This document shows, one piece after another, positions 19,972 to 30,400 of a stretch of DNA of 64,000 nucleotides. The stretch covers positions 372,001 through 436,000 of the forward strand of contig NZ_CP041614.1 in NCBI RefSeq assembly GCF_007197555.1. Direction: 5' to 3'. Source of the DNA: Shewanella psychropiezotolerans (GTDB taxonomy: Bacteria; Pseudomonadota; Gammaproteobacteria; Enterobacterales; Shewanellaceae). The notes beneath the pieces are model-generated. The model had not been told where the DNA came from and made no database searches. It saw nothing but the letters and a program-made list of their open reading frames with translations. Position 1 is the stretch's first letter; each line of letters opens with the position of its first letter. A program made the translations under genes and the position numbers.

Positions 19972-20724
19972 ATGGCTTATAACAAAATAAACCAGCCAAA
20001 AATTTCTGACGTCATTATGGGTCAGTTAGAGCAGATGATTTTGGAAGGTAGCCTCCAACCGGGTCAGAAGCTGCCTCCTGAGCGTGAGCTGGCACTCCAA
20101 TTTGAAGTCTCCCGTCCCTCGTTACGTGAAGCCATTCAAAAATTAGAAGCTAAAGGCTTGCTGTTGCGTCGTCAAGGCGGTGGTACCTATGTCAAAGAGC
20201 AGCTTTGGCGAAGCTTGGCCGATCCCATCGTTGAATTGATGCATAGTGACTCTGAGAGTCAGTATGATCTACTCGAATTTCGTCATGCCACAGAAGGCAT
20301 GATGGCTTATTTTGCCGCACTTCGTGGTACCGATGCCGATATGCAGAATATCAAACGCACTATCATGGATGTAGAAGCGGCTAAAGAGATTGAGCAGCAA
20401 GCGGAAGCCATCGTACATTTCTATCGTGCCATAGCAGAGGCGTCACATAACGTGGCCATGTTGCATCTGGTACTGAGTTTAGCTCCTGTGCTGCATAAGA
20501 ATGTGGCACAGAACCTGGAACTGCTGAATCGAAGAGAGGAAGCATCCACAAGGGCAAACGAACATAGGCTGGCATTGCTAGCCGCAATCGTTCGCCGTGA
20601 TCCTGACGCAGCTCGTGAAGCCTCGAATGAGCATTTAAGCTATATCGAGGAAGTGATGTTGACCGTTAGGAAAGAAGATAGTCGGTTGCAGCGCAGTCTG
20701 CGCCGTTTAAAAAGTGGTGACTAG
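19972..20724 (+). CDS. pdhR: Pyruvate dehydrogenase complex repressor PdhR (GntR/FadR family)
   Basis: A 250-residue transcription factor. The winged helix-turn-helix is at residues 1-75 (LPPERELALQFEVSRPSLREAIQKLEAKGLLLRRQGGGTYV, broken here only for naming), followed by an FCD effector domain with DLLEFRHATEGMMAYFAA. PdhR senses pyruvate and represses pdhR-aceEF-lpd. The PdhR box in its own promoter supports this assignment directly. It precedes aceE with 111 bp between. Confidence 0.94.
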   Translation: MAYNKINQPKISDVIMGQLEQMILEGSLQPGQKLPPERELALQFEVSRPSLREAIQKLEAKGLLLRRQGGGTYVKEQLWRSLADPIVELMHSDSESQYDLLEFRHATEGMMAYFAALRGTDADMQNIKRTIMDVEAAKEIEQQAEAIVHFYRAIAEASHNVAMLHLVLSLAPVLHKNVAQNLELLNRREEASTRANEHRLALLAAIVRRDPDAAREASNEHLSYIEEVMLTVRKEDSRLQRSLRRLKSGD

Positions 20725-20748
20725 GCGTTCTCAATGAGAGAGCAAGCC

Positions 20749-20806
20749 AAGCACCAAACCATATTTTAATATTTTTAATATCACTAAGTGCTGAGATTCG
20801 GTGCTT
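20749..20806 (+). promoter_or_regulatory. Inverted repeat in the pdhR-aceE intergenic region
   Basis: Arms AAGCACC (about 20749) and GGTGCTT (about 20800) enclose an A/T-rich loop of some 45 nt and end 30 bp before the aceE start. It lacks a U-run, so it is more likely an mRNA processing or stability structure than a terminator. Arm positions are approximate to a base or two. Confidence 0.4.
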
Positions 20807-20835
20807 GGGTATTACATATAGGAAAGGACTGCGAA

Positions 20836-23496
20836 ATGTCTGAACATATGCTACAAGATCTGGATCCATTAGAGACTCAAGAATGGTTATCTGCTCTAGA
20901 ATCGGTTGTTCGTGAAGAAGGTGTTGAGCGTGCTCAATATCTACTGGAACAAGTTCTCGATAAGGCCCGTTTAGATGGCGTCGATATGGCGACTGGTATC
21001 AATACCAGCTATATCAACACCATACCAACCAGCCAAGAACCTGCATATCCGGGTAATACTACGCTAGAGCGCCGTATTCGTTCTATCATTCGCTGGAATG
21101 CGATCATGATCGTGCTTCGAGCTTCTAAGAAAGATCTGGACTTAGGTGGCCATATGGCTTCTTTCCAGTCTTCAGCTGCATTTTATGAAGTGTGTTTTAA
21201 CCACTTCTTCCGTGCGCCAAACGATGTTGATGGTGGTGATCTAGTCTATTACCAAGGTCATATCTCTCCGGGTATCTATTCGCGTGCATTCGTTGAGGGT
21301 CGCTTAACTGCAGATCAACTCGATAACTTCCGCCAAGAAGTTGATGGTGAAGGTATCCCTTCATATCCACACCCTAAGCTAATGCCTGAGTTCTGGCAGT
21401 TCCCGACCGTTTCTATGGGTCTGGCTCCTATGTCTTCTATCTATCAGGCTCGCTTCCTTAAGTATCTCGATGGCCGCGGCCTTAAAGATACCTCGGCTCA
21501 GCGTGTCTATGCCTTCCTGGGTGACGGTGAGATGGATGAGCCTGAATCACGTGGTGCGATTTCATTTGCGGCTCGTGAAAAGCTAGATAACTTATGCTTC
21601 CTGATTAACTGTAACCTACAGCGCCTCGATGGTCCTGTTATGGGTAACGGCAGTATCATTCAGGAACTTGAAGGTCTCTTCAGAGGTGCCGGTTGGAACG
21701 TCGTCAAGGTGATCTGGGGTAACAACTGGGATTCACTGTTAGCCAAAGATACTACTGGCAAGTTGCTACAGCTGATGAATGAGACTGTAGATGGTGATTA
21801 CCAGACATTTAAGTCAAAAGACGGTGCCTATGTACGTGAGCACTTCTTCGGTAAGTACCCTGAAACAGCGGCGCTTGTTTCAGATATGACAGATGCCGAT
21901 ATCTTCGCACTTAAGCGTGGTGGTCATGAGTCATCTAAGCTTTATGCTGCATTTAAGAACGCTCAGGATACTAAGGGTAAACCGACAGTGATCTTGGCTA
22001 AGACCGTTAAAGGTTATGGCATGGGCGGCGCAGCCGAAGGTAAGAACATAGCGCACCAAGTGAAGAAGATGGACATGAGCCATGTGCTTCAACTGCGTGA
22101 CCGTCTAGGTCTTCAAGACCTGCTTACTGATGAGAATGTTGCTGAGTTGCCTTACCTATCTTTAGAGGAAGGTTCAGAAGAGTACAAGTACCTGCATGCG
22201 CGTCGTGATGCTTTGCATGGTTACACGCCTCAACGTCTGCCTAACTTCACTAAAGCATTAGAGCTACCTGAAGTTGAAGATTTTAAGCCTTTGCTTGAAG
22301 AACAGAAGCGTGACATCTCCACCACTATGGCATTTGTTCGCTCGCTAAATATATTGCTTAAGCACAAAGGTGTGAGCAAGAATATCGTCCCTATCATCGC
22401 TGATGAGGCGCGTACATTTGGTATGGAAGGTCTGTTCCGTCAGATCGGTATCTATAATCCTCAGGGGCAGAACTACACCCCACAAGATCGTGAAATTGTT
22501 TCTTACTATAAAGAAGCAACTTCGGGTCAAGTATTGCAGGAAGGTATCAACGAGCTAGGTGCTATGTCTTCATGGGTTGCTGCGGCAACATCATATAGCA
22601 CTAACGATCTGCCTATGATCCCATTCTACATCTACTACTCTATGTTTGGTTTCCAGCGTGTTGGCGACATGGCATGGATGGCGGGCGATCAACAGGCGCG
22701 TGGCTTCTTGTTAGGTGCTACAGCCGGTCGTACAACCTTGAACGGTGAAGGTCTGCAACACGAAGATGGTCATAGCCATGTTCAGGCCAACACGATTCCA
22801 AACTGTATCTCTTACGATCCTACATATGCCTACGAAGTAGCAGTCATCATCCAAGATGGTATGCGTCGCATGTATGGCGATCAGGAAAATGTGTTCTATT
22901 ACCTGACGCTGATGAATGAAAATTACGCCATGCCAGCTATGCCTGAAGGTGCTGAAGACGGTATTCGTAAGGGTATCTATAAGCTTGAGTCATACCAAGG
23001 CAGTAAGCAGGTTCAGCTGATGAGCTCAGGCACTATCATGAATGAAGTGCGTAAGGCAGCGAAGATTCTCAGTGAAGAATATGATGTTGCGTCTGATGTT
23101 TATTCGGTCACTTCTTTCAATGAATTGACTCGTGAAGGTCAGGATGTCGAGCGTTACAACATGCTGCATCCTGAAGCTGAGCAGAAGCAAGCCTATATTT
23201 CTCAGGTAATGGGTACAGCCCCTGCAATTGCAGCTACAGATTACATGAAGAACTACGCCGAACAAGTTCGCGCCTTCATGCCATCAGAATCATTCAAAGT
23301 ACTGGGTACCGATGGCTTCGGTCGCTCTGACAGCCGCGATAACTTGCGTCGTCACTTCGAAGTGAACGCTGGCTATGTGGTCGTCGCAGCACTGACTGAA
23401 TTAGCTAAACGTGGTGATGTTGAAAAATCTGTCGTGGCTCAGGCCATCGCTAAATTCAATATCGACGCAGACAAGATCAACCCGCTATACGCGTAA
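20836..23496 (+). CDS. aceE: Pyruvate dehydrogenase E1 component AceE (homodimeric type)
   Basis: An 886-residue thiamine diphosphate enzyme that decarboxylates pyruvate and acetylates the lipoyl groups of AceF. The ATG at 20836, after GGAAAGGA, gives [18 protein letters not shown], the family N-terminus, and the same length as the E. coli enzyme; an in-frame start 16 codons upstream is rejected. The ThDP motif [17 protein letters not shown] is near residue 230, ending with LINCNLQ. The HEDGHSH segment is near residue 640. aceF starts 13 bp after the stop codon. Confidence 0.96.
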   Translation: MSEHMLQDLDPLETQEWLSALESVVREEGVERAQYLLEQVLDKARLDGVDMATGINTSYINTIPTSQEPAYPGNTTLERRIRSIIRWNAIMIVLRASKKDLDLGGHMASFQSSAAFYEVCFNHFFRAPNDVDGGDLVYYQGHISPGIYSRAFVEGRLTADQLDNFRQEVDGEGIPSYPHPKLMPEFWQFPTVSMGLAPMSSIYQARFLKYLDGRGLKDTSAQRVYAFLGDGEMDEPESRGAISFAAREKLDNLCFLINCNLQRLDGPVMGNGSIIQELEGLFRGAGWNVVKVIWGNNWDSLLAKDTTGKLLQLMNETVDGDYQTFKSKDGAYVREHFFGKYPETAALVSDMTDADIFALKRGGHESSKLYAAFKNAQDTKGKPTVILAKTVKGYGMGGAAEGKNIAHQVKKMDMSHVLQLRDRLGLQDLLTDENVAELPYLSLEEGSEEYKYLHARRDALHGYTPQRLPNFTKALELPEVEDFKPLLEEQKRDISTTMAFVRSLNILLKHKGVSKNIVPIIADEARTFGMEGLFRQIGIYNPQGQNYTPQDREIVSYYKEATSGQVLQEGINELGAMSSWVAAATSYSTNDLPMIPFYIYYSMFGFQRVGDMAWMAGDQQARGFLLGATAGRTTLNGEGLQHEDGHSHVQANTIPNCISYDPTYAYEVAVIIQDGMRRMYGDQENVFYYLTLMNENYAMPAMPEGAEDGIRKGIYKLESYQGSKQVQLMSSGTIMNEVRKAAKILSEEYDVASDVYSVTSFNELTREGQDVERYNMLHPEAEQKQAYISQVMGTAPAIAATDYMKNYAEQVRAFMPSESFKVLGTDGFGRSDSRDNLRRHFEVNAGYVVVAALTELAKRGDVEKSVVAQAIAKFNIDADKINPLYA

Positions 23497-23509
23497 GAGG
23501 CAATACAAT

Positions 23510-25387
23510 ATGACAATCGAAATTAATGTACCTGATATTGGTGCGGATGAGGTTGAAGTCACCGAGATTCTGGTTAGCGTAGGCGACAGGGTTGAAGAAG
23601 ATCAATCGCTGATTGCTGTCGAAGGCGATAAAGCCGCGATGGAAGTACCAGCATCTCAATCGGGTGTAGTTAAAGAAATTAAAGTTGCGGTTGGAGATAA
23701 GGTGGCTACCGATTCGTTGATCATGGTCTTCGAAGACGATGCAGCATCGGCTCCAGTAGCCCAAGCTGCGGCCGCTCCTGCGCCAGTCGCGGCAACAGTC
23801 GCTCCGGCATCTGTTGAGCTAAAAGAAGTGAATCTGCCTGATATCGGTGACGATGAAGTCGAAGTGACTGCAATATTAGTCAACCTAGGTGACAGCATCA
23901 CAGAAGATCAGCCAATCTTAAGTGTCGAAGGTGACAAGGCGTCGATGGAAGTGCCGGCTCCTTTCAATGGCGTCTTAAAAGAGATTAAAGTTGAGATTGG
24001 TGACAAGGTTTCTACCGGCAGTTTAGTACTGGTCTTCGACGTTGCAGGTTCATCTTCTGTGCCTGTAGCCGCAGCGCCAGCAACTCCTATTCCTGTAGCA
24101 GCTGCGGTTGCCGCCGTTGCAACTGTATTAGAAGTAGCTGTTCCTGATATCGGTGATGATGAAGTCGAAGTCACCGAGATAATGGTGAAAGTCGGCGATA
24201 CAGTGACCGAAGAACAGTCACTTATCAGCGTCGAAGGCGATAAGGCTGCCATGGAAGTACCAGCTCCCTTTGCTGGCACCATTAAAGAGATCAAAGTAGC
24301 TATTGGTGACAAGGTGTCTACTGGCTCGTTAATCATGATCTTCGAAGTGGCTGGCCAAGCGCCTGCTGCAGCACCTGTAGCCACGGCGCCAGCTCAAGCA
24401 GCAGCTCCTGTATCGGCATCTTCGACTAAGCCTGCTAAGACAGACTTTGTTGACAATGAAGCCTATGCCCATGCATCTCCCGTTATCCGCCGCATGGCTC
24501 GTGAACTTGGTGTTAACCTTGCTAACGTCAAAGGTACGGGTCGCAAGAGCCGCGTCATTAAAGAAGATGTGCAGAGCTACATAAAGGCTGCGATTAAGCA
24601 GGTTGAATCGGGTAGTGTTAAAGCTGCCGCTGGTGGCAACGAGCTTAACTTATTGGCATGGCCAAAGATCGATTTCAGCAAGTTTGGTGAGACCGAAGTT
24701 AAGCCCTTATCTCGCATCCAGAAGATCTCTGGTGCTAACCTACACAGAAACTGGGTGAAGATCCCCCATGTTACTCAGTGGGATAATGCGGATATCACAG
24801 AACTCGAATCATTCCGTAAGGCACAAAATGCGGCGGAAGCGAAGAAAGATTCTGGCATGAAGATCACTCCATTGGTGTTTATCATGAAGGCGGTTGCTAA
24901 GGCTCTCGAAGCTTTCCCTACGTTCAACTCATCTCTGTCGCAAGACGGTGAGAGTTTGATCATGAAGAAGTACGTCAATGTCGGTATTGCCGTCGACACG
25001 CCAAATGGCCTGGTTGTCCCTGTTTTCAAAGATGTGAACAAGAAGGGCATCCATGAGTTATCGGATGAGCTAAAGCTGATATCTAAGAAGGCACGTGGCG
25101 GTAAGCTAACGGCTTCAGACATGCAAGGTGGTTGTTTCACTATCTCTAGTCTGGGTGGCATAGGTGGAACGGCATTTACACCAATCGTTAATGCACCTGA
25201 AGTGGCAATTCTCGGGGTGTCTAAGTCTGAAATGAAGCCAGTATGGAATGGTAAAGATTTCGAGCCTCGCTTGATGTTGCCTCTGTCACTGTCTTACGAT
25301 CATAGGGTCGTAGATGGCGCCGAAGGTGCACGTTTCATTAGCTATTTAAACAGCTGCTTATCAGATATTCGAACCTTAGTGCTTTAA
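23510..25387 (+). CDS. aceF: Pyruvate dehydrogenase E2, dihydrolipoamide acetyltransferase AceF
   Basis: A 625-residue E2 core protein. Three N-terminal lipoyl domains (about residues 2-75, 103-176, 210-283) each carry the lipoyl-lysine motif VEGDKA(A/S)MEVPA and are joined by Ala/Pro-rich linkers. A peripheral subunit-binding domain follows ([16 protein letters not shown]) and then the catalytic domain with the [10 protein letters not shown] active site. The ATG at 23510, preceded by AAGAGG, gives [11 protein letters not shown]; an in-frame start inside aceE is rejected. The three lipoyl repeats are nearly identical at DNA level in places, so recombination between them is possible. A terminator follows. 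Confidence 0.96.
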   Translation: MTIEINVPDIGADEVEVTEILVSVGDRVEEDQSLIAVEGDKAAMEVPASQSGVVKEIKVAVGDKVATDSLIMVFEDDAASAPVAQAAAAPAPVAATVAPASVELKEVNLPDIGDDEVEVTAILVNLGDSITEDQPILSVEGDKASMEVPAPFNGVLKEIKVEIGDKVSTGSLVLVFDVAGSSSVPVAAAPATPIPVAAAVAAVATVLEVAVPDIGDDEVEVTEIMVKVGDTVTEEQSLISVEGDKAAMEVPAPFAGTIKEIKVAIGDKVSTGSLIMIFEVAGQAPAAAPVATAPAQAAAPVSASSTKPAKTDFVDNEAYAHASPVIRRMARELGVNLANVKGTGRKSRVIKEDVQSYIKAAIKQVESGSVKAAAGGNELNLLAWPKIDFSKFGETEVKPLSRIQKISGANLHRNWVKIPHVTQWDNADITELESFRKAQNAAEAKKDSGMKITPLVFIMKAVAKALEAFPTFNSSLSQDGESLIMKKYVNVGIAVDTPNGLVVPVFKDVNKKGIHELSDELKLISKKARGGKLTASDMQGGCFTISSLGGIGGTAFTPIVNAPEVAILGVSKSEMKPVWNGKDFEPRLMLPLSLSYDHRVVDGAEGARFISYLNSCLSDIRTLVL

Positions 25388-25393
25388 AAAATG

Positions 25394-25418
25394 GGCTGCT
25401 TATTACAAGCAGCCTTTT
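25394..25418 (+). terminator. Rho-independent terminator after aceF
   Basis: Hairpin GGCTGCTT / AAGCAGCC (25394-25414) followed by TTTT, starting 6 bp after the aceF stop codon. It should separate pdhR-aceEF from lpdA transcription, at least in part. Confidence 0.85.
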
Positions 25419-25685
25419 ATACCCAAACTACTTCAAAATGCAGGATTCAGCATGTCGAGAAGTGACAGAGTTCAAGGCATGAAAGAGTAGGACTAGTTAT
25501 TCTAATCCGAACTTTCATAACGCAGAAAAATGTTGCTTCTCGCCTTGCCCTGCGGGAGCTCCCGTAGAATAGCTGCACTGCGTTAGTGATATCGACAAGG
25601 GAATAACCATTCTCTCAATCACTGCCTTGTTCAGCTATCCTACGGGGGCTCTGAAACGAGCACCTTGAGGTAGGTTGGGTATATA
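25418..25685. mobile_element. MITE-like palindromic element, copy B (268 bp)
   Basis: The same architecture as the element at 842-1109. The ends are inverted repeats (TATACCCAAACTACTTCAA and TTGAGGTAGGTTGGGTATA), the length is 268 bp, and the internal motifs GGGAATAACCATT and TAGTTATTCT sit at offsets 181 and 76 (181 and 77 in copy A). Inner arms GAGCTCCCGTAGAATAGCT and AGCTATCCTACGGGGGCTC pair well. The terminal sequences differ from copy A, so they represent subfamilies. It sits directly after the aceF terminator and before the lpdA promoter region. Confidence 0.75.
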
Positions 25686-25700
25686 TAGTAAATGTATGAT

Positions 25701-25716
25701 TGTGATCGGTATCAAA
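25701..25716 (+). promoter_or_regulatory. CRP-like half-conserved site upstream of lpdA
   Basis: TGTGATCGGTATCAAA resembles TGTGA-N6-TCACA with a good left half. It shares 13 of 16 bases with a site upstream of acnB at 37471-37486. A candidate -10 TAAAAT follows at 25724. It lies 95-110 bp upstream of the lpdA start. Confidence 0.35.
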
Positions 25717-25810
25717 CAAAGGTTAAAATGCGGCCACCTTACAAGATTTGGCAACATTTTATTTTTGCGCTACTCGTTAGTGCAAGAAAATGAAAAGAAT
25801 AGAGGAAATC

Positions 25811-27241
25811 ATGAGCAACGAAATCAAAACTCAGGTAGTGGTATTAGGCTCTGGCCCTGCTGGCTATTCGGCGGCATTCCGTGCGGCTGACTTAGGACTA
25901 GAGACTGTCATCATCGAACGTTTTAGTACCTTAGGTGGTGTTTGTCTGAACGTAGGTTGTATCCCATCGAAGGCACTTCTACACGTATCTAAAGTGATCG
26001 AAGAGGCGAAAGCTGTTGCCGATCACGGTGTGGTTTTTGGCGAGCCACAGATCGATTTGGAGAAGCTACGTGGTTTCAAAAATTCGGTTATCAGCCAGTT
26101 GACAACAGGATTGGGCGGAATGTCCAAGATGCGTAAAGTCGACGTGGTTAATGGTTTCGGTAAGTTTACCGGCCCTAACACTATCGAAGTTGTTGGTGAA
26201 GATGGCGTTAAAGTGGTTCATTTCGAGCAGGCAATTATCGCCGCAGGCTCTCGTCCTATCGAATTGCCATTCATTCCACATTCAGATCCACGTGTTTGGG
26301 ATTCTACCGATGCGCTAGAGCTTAAAGAAGTTCCGGGTAAGCTACTTATCATGGGCGGTGGCATCATAGGTCTTGAGATGGGTACTGTTTACGCTTCTCT
26401 GGGTAGCCAAATCGACGTGGTCGAGATGCTGGATCAACTGATCCCGGCAGCAGACAAAGATATCGTTCGCGTTTATACCAAGAAGGTTAAGAGTAAGTTT
26501 AACCTTATGATGCAGACTAAGGTGACAGCCGTAGAAGCCAAAGATGATGGCATCTATGTGACTATGGAAGGCAAGAAGGCACCGACTGAAGCTATTCGTT
26601 ACGATGCAGTGCTAGTTGCAATCGGTCGTGCACCAAATGGTAAGTCGCTCGATGCCGAGAAAGCCGGAATTAATGTCGATGAGCGTGGCTTCATCAATGT
26701 CGATAAGCAGATGCGTACCAATGTACCTAACATCTATGCTATCGGTGATATTGTCGGTCAGCCTATGCTTGCGCATAAAGGCGTGCATGAAGGCCATGTG
26801 GCTGCAGAAGTTATCTCAGGCTTGAAGCACTTCTTCGATCCTAAAGTGATTCCTTCGATTGCCTATACAGATCCTGAAGTTGCTTGGGTTGGTCTAACTG
26901 AGAAGGAAGCCAAAGAGCAAGGTATCGCCTACGAGACTGCAAGTTTCCCTTGGGCTGCTAGTGGCCGTGCAATCGCTTCAGATTGTAGCGATGGTATGAC
27001 TAAGCTGATTTTCGATAAAGAGACTCACAGAGTCATAGGTGGTGCTATCGTCGGTGTTAACGGCGGTGAGCTTCTAGGTGAGATCGGCTTGGCAATCGAG
27101 ATGGGTTGTGATGCAGAAGATCTAGCGTTGACGATTCATGCTCACCCAACCTTGCATGAGTCTGTAGGTCTGGCGGCTGAGATCTATGAAGGTTCGATCA
27201 CCGATTTGCCAAATCCTAAGGCAAAAAAGAAGAAAAAATAA
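25811..27241 (+). CDS. lpdA: Dihydrolipoamide dehydrogenase (E3) LpdA
   Basis: A 476-residue FAD disulfide reductase that reoxidises dihydrolipoamide in the pyruvate and 2-oxoglutarate dehydrogenase complexes and the glycine cleavage system. It shows the FAD dinucleotide motif VLGSGPAGYSAAFRAADLG, the redox pair CLNVGC, the NAD motif IMGGGIIGLEMGTVYASLG and the C-terminal HAHPTLHES catalytic base. The ATG at 25811, preceded by AGAGGA, gives MSNEIKTQ; an in-frame start 7 codons earlier is less likely. The tail ends in a run of lysines. Separated from aceF by a terminator and a MITE-like element. Confidence 0.96.
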   Translation: MSNEIKTQVVVLGSGPAGYSAAFRAADLGLETVIIERFSTLGGVCLNVGCIPSKALLHVSKVIEEAKAVADHGVVFGEPQIDLEKLRGFKNSVISQLTTGLGGMSKMRKVDVVNGFGKFTGPNTIEVVGEDGVKVVHFEQAIIAAGSRPIELPFIPHSDPRVWDSTDALELKEVPGKLLIMGGGIIGLEMGTVYASLGSQIDVVEMLDQLIPAADKDIVRVYTKKVKSKFNLMMQTKVTAVEAKDDGIYVTMEGKKAPTEAIRYDAVLVAIGRAPNGKSLDAEKAGINVDERGFINVDKQMRTNVPNIYAIGDIVGQPMLAHKGVHEGHVAAEVISGLKHFFDPKVIPSIAYTDPEVAWVGLTEKEAKEQGIAYETASFPWAASGRAIASDCSDGMTKLIFDKETHRVIGGAIVGVNGGELLGEIGLAIEMGCDAEDLALTIHAHPTLHESVGLAAEIYEGSITDLPNPKAKKKKK

Positions 27242-27260
27242 TATTTTATTCGAGTCATGA

Positions 27261-27289
27261 AAAGGCGCTCATTTGAGCGTCTTTTTTTA
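27261..27289 (+). terminator. Rho-independent terminator of lpdA
   Basis: Hairpin GGCGCTC-ATTT-GAGCGTC with one wobble pair, followed by seven T, 22 bp after the lpdA stop codon. Confidence 0.88.
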
Positions 27290-27431
27290 TGCCTTGAAAA
27301 AGGAGCTAAAATTTAGTGTTAATAAATTGCTATTAAGCAGGTGTATTAGCTTTAATGAACTGATACATTCAAAGTAAGTATTATAATAAAGTGGACCCGA
27401 TACCAATTTGTATGAATAGTGCTAATCGCTA

Positions 27432-30400
27432 ATGCTATTAACTAAAATTATAAAAATAGCCTTCTTACTTCTACTCATCAGCACTTGCCTGACTCCCGTT
27501 GCTGCAAGTGATTTTGTTATGCGTGTCTTTGGGGAAACTGAAGGTTTAGAAACTGGCACAATAAACGATATTAGCTTCGACTCCTATGGCTTCGTATGGG
27601 TGGCTACAGAGCAAGGGCTATTTCGATTAAGTAACTCTAAGATAAGACGCATTGATAAAGAGGCGTTCGATCTCAGACTTTCCGGTGAATATATCAATAT
27701 GGTTGAGCCGCTGAGCGAGCAGCATCTGCTCGTCAGTAATTATTCAGATACTTACCTGTACGATATGTTGCAGAATACGTTTGTTCGTTTCGGTAGCGAG
27801 TCACTTTTTCCTGACTATAAGGGCGGTGGGATTATCGCTCAAGTGAAGCAAGGTGATCATTTTATTTTTCTGACCTTAGATGGTGAATTACTCCAATATT
27901 CCTACGAAAAGGCCTTACTCGAACGGATCAATTTTCTCCCGACTAATGCAGATATACCTTGGGGTAATTTAGTCGCCTTAGATGATGGCCGCATCATAGT
28001 CGGCACAGAATACGAGTTACAGCTGAGAGATAGCCAAGGTCTGAGAATTGCTGTTTTTCCCTGGGGAGAGGAAAACGGCTTGATGAAGCAGTTATTTAAA
28101 GATTCTCAGGGGCGAATTTGGCTGAGTTCGAGTGAAGGAGTATATAGAGTCTATGCTGACACTCTCAAAATTGAAGCTGTCGAGGCTCTCTCCTTTTATG
28201 CCACCAATATTGCCGAAGATAACGAGGGCAGTTTTTGGATATCCGGAAGAGTAGGATTGATCAAATGGAAGCCGGGAGACACTGAGTACCTTTTATATAA
28301 AGAGCAACTTAAACAAAATGCAGACATGGATTATATCTATGATATTGAAATAGATGAGTCTGGATTGATTTGGGTCGGAGGCGCCGGAGAGGGCCTGGCC
28401 ATAGTCACAAGCGAGCCTGATTTCTTACTCGATACCTTTACCGCTAAGCCACCATACTCCATGAGTAATGAGATGATTTGGGGGACTTATGGGGAGGGGA
28501 GTCGAGTTTGGTTTGGTACCGATAATGGCTTGCTATTGATAGATAAGCTAGCTCAAACATCTTCCACCTTATTCCCTCAGGGTTTAGAGGTAAACGATAG
28601 TATTTATAGCGTTGAGAGTCTGGACGCAGCGCATCTTTTATTAGCGACCACCAATGGTCTGTTTGTGGTGAACAAAGCCTCTTTTACGGCCCAAAGGTTT
28701 GCACAGTGGACTCATGGCGAGAATTCACTGGAACATAAGATCGTTTATGCCACTTATGATGACCCCTTAATTCAAGGCCGTTGGTGGTTTATGACCTCCA
28801 CAGGGCTATATTTCTGGGAGCCGGGGCTTTTTAATCCTCAACCCATGCCAGTTTTCATCGGGGGTCTCAACCCGAGAGTGGTAGATATCAAATCGGTTAT
28901 CAGGGATGAGGCAGGAAAGCTGTGGCTAGGTGGCACCGAGCTATTTGGCTATCTGGATCATGAAGGCGAGTTCCATTCCAAACTCGACAAGTTTAGTGAT
29001 GGCAGCAGTGAAACGGAAATCAACTATATCGAGCAAGTTGACTCGGATACATTTTGGTTGGGAACATCACCAAAAGGTTTGATCGAATACTCATTGAGTT
29101 CGGATGACGCCAGAGAATTAAATAAAGAATGGGAAATTGATTGTTCATCCGTCTATTTCATTCAGGATACTGCCGATCACAGGTTAATTGGCTGCCCAAA
29201 GTCGCTGCTGAGATATTCCAAATCGACACGGGATATCATGGTCCTGGGTCATGATGATGGCTTGTTAGGGGGTGAACTCAATGATGGTGCATTCTTCTAT
29301 GCTCCCGGCGAGGGACTTTATGTCGGCACGCCTGATGGCGCTATGCTGCTCGATGTCGACAGTTTATCTAATCGAATTCAGCGCGACGGTGTATTTCTGG
29401 AGGCGGTATCTGTTTTCTATGATGAGGGAGTGCAAATTGATCTTATCCCACAAGATGAAACAATTATAAAACCCGGTGCAAGAATGCTCAGCTTTCAGAT
29501 AACCAGCCTGGATTATCTCGATGGTACGCCCATGACTCTGCAGTATCGCCTGAAACGAAAAGGAGACATTACCCAAGCTAAATATTTACTTCTCGATGGC
29601 CAGTCTCAGCTCAATATCACTGGCTTAGAGTCTGGGAAATATACCTTAGAGATCCTGAGCCAGGAGAATGGGATCTGGTCTGCCAAACCGTATAGTTTTA
29701 GTTTTTCAGTGAAGCAATACTGGTGGCAGAGGACCTGGGTTAAGAGTCTGCTGTTAATAACCCTGTTGTGTATCTGCGTCGGAGTTATCTTGTATCGTCA
29801 GAGGCAAGTTAAGGCATTTAAACTGATCAACACGGCATTGGTCGAGAGCGAAGAGAGGCTCAGGCAGTCTCTGAAGGGCAGTGATTCTGAACTCTGGGAG
29901 TGGCGGCAGGATTCCCAGATGTTTAGCCTGGAGAATCAGCGGGCAGAGAAAGAAGATGATAGAGGCAATAGAATACTTAGGTTAGAGGATTTTCCCATTC
30001 ATAGGGAAGATAGAGACAAGGTCGTGAATGCATGGGAGAGTATGCTTAAAGGCTCGAATGACCGTTTCGATGTTGAGTATCGCTATCGCCGTGAGGATAA
30101 GAGCTGGGGGTGGACCAGAGTCAGGGGGCGACCAGTCGAAGTGGATGCGGAGTCGGGCCGGATATTAAGGGTTGCGGGTATTTATTCAGATATCACCCTA
30201 CAGCGTCAGCTCGAAGATGATGTAAAACTGCTGGCTCAGGCATTCGGTAACACCTCCGAAGGGGTGCTGATTATGGATGCGGCTGAGCGAATTAAGGTGT
30301 CTAATAAAGCCGCTCAAACCATAGTGGGTGCATCGGATAAGCTGCTAAATGGTAAGTTTTTCTCTGAGCTAATCTTAGCTAAAGAGGGGAGAACGGATGA

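Noticed and set aside
23411..23509. N-terminal extension of AceF overlapping aceE
   Set aside because: The ATG at 23510 has AAGAGG before it and gives [11 protein letters not shown]; the extension is basic and unlike a lipoyl domain.
23510..24370. Three near-identical DNA segments in aceF as mobile repeats
   Set aside because: They encode the three lipoyl domains normal for this type of E2.
23908..24384. A 158-codon frame opposite aceF
   Set aside because: It mirrors the Ala/Pro/Val-rich codons of the lipoyl domains and linkers; repeats in aceF make it look repetitive.
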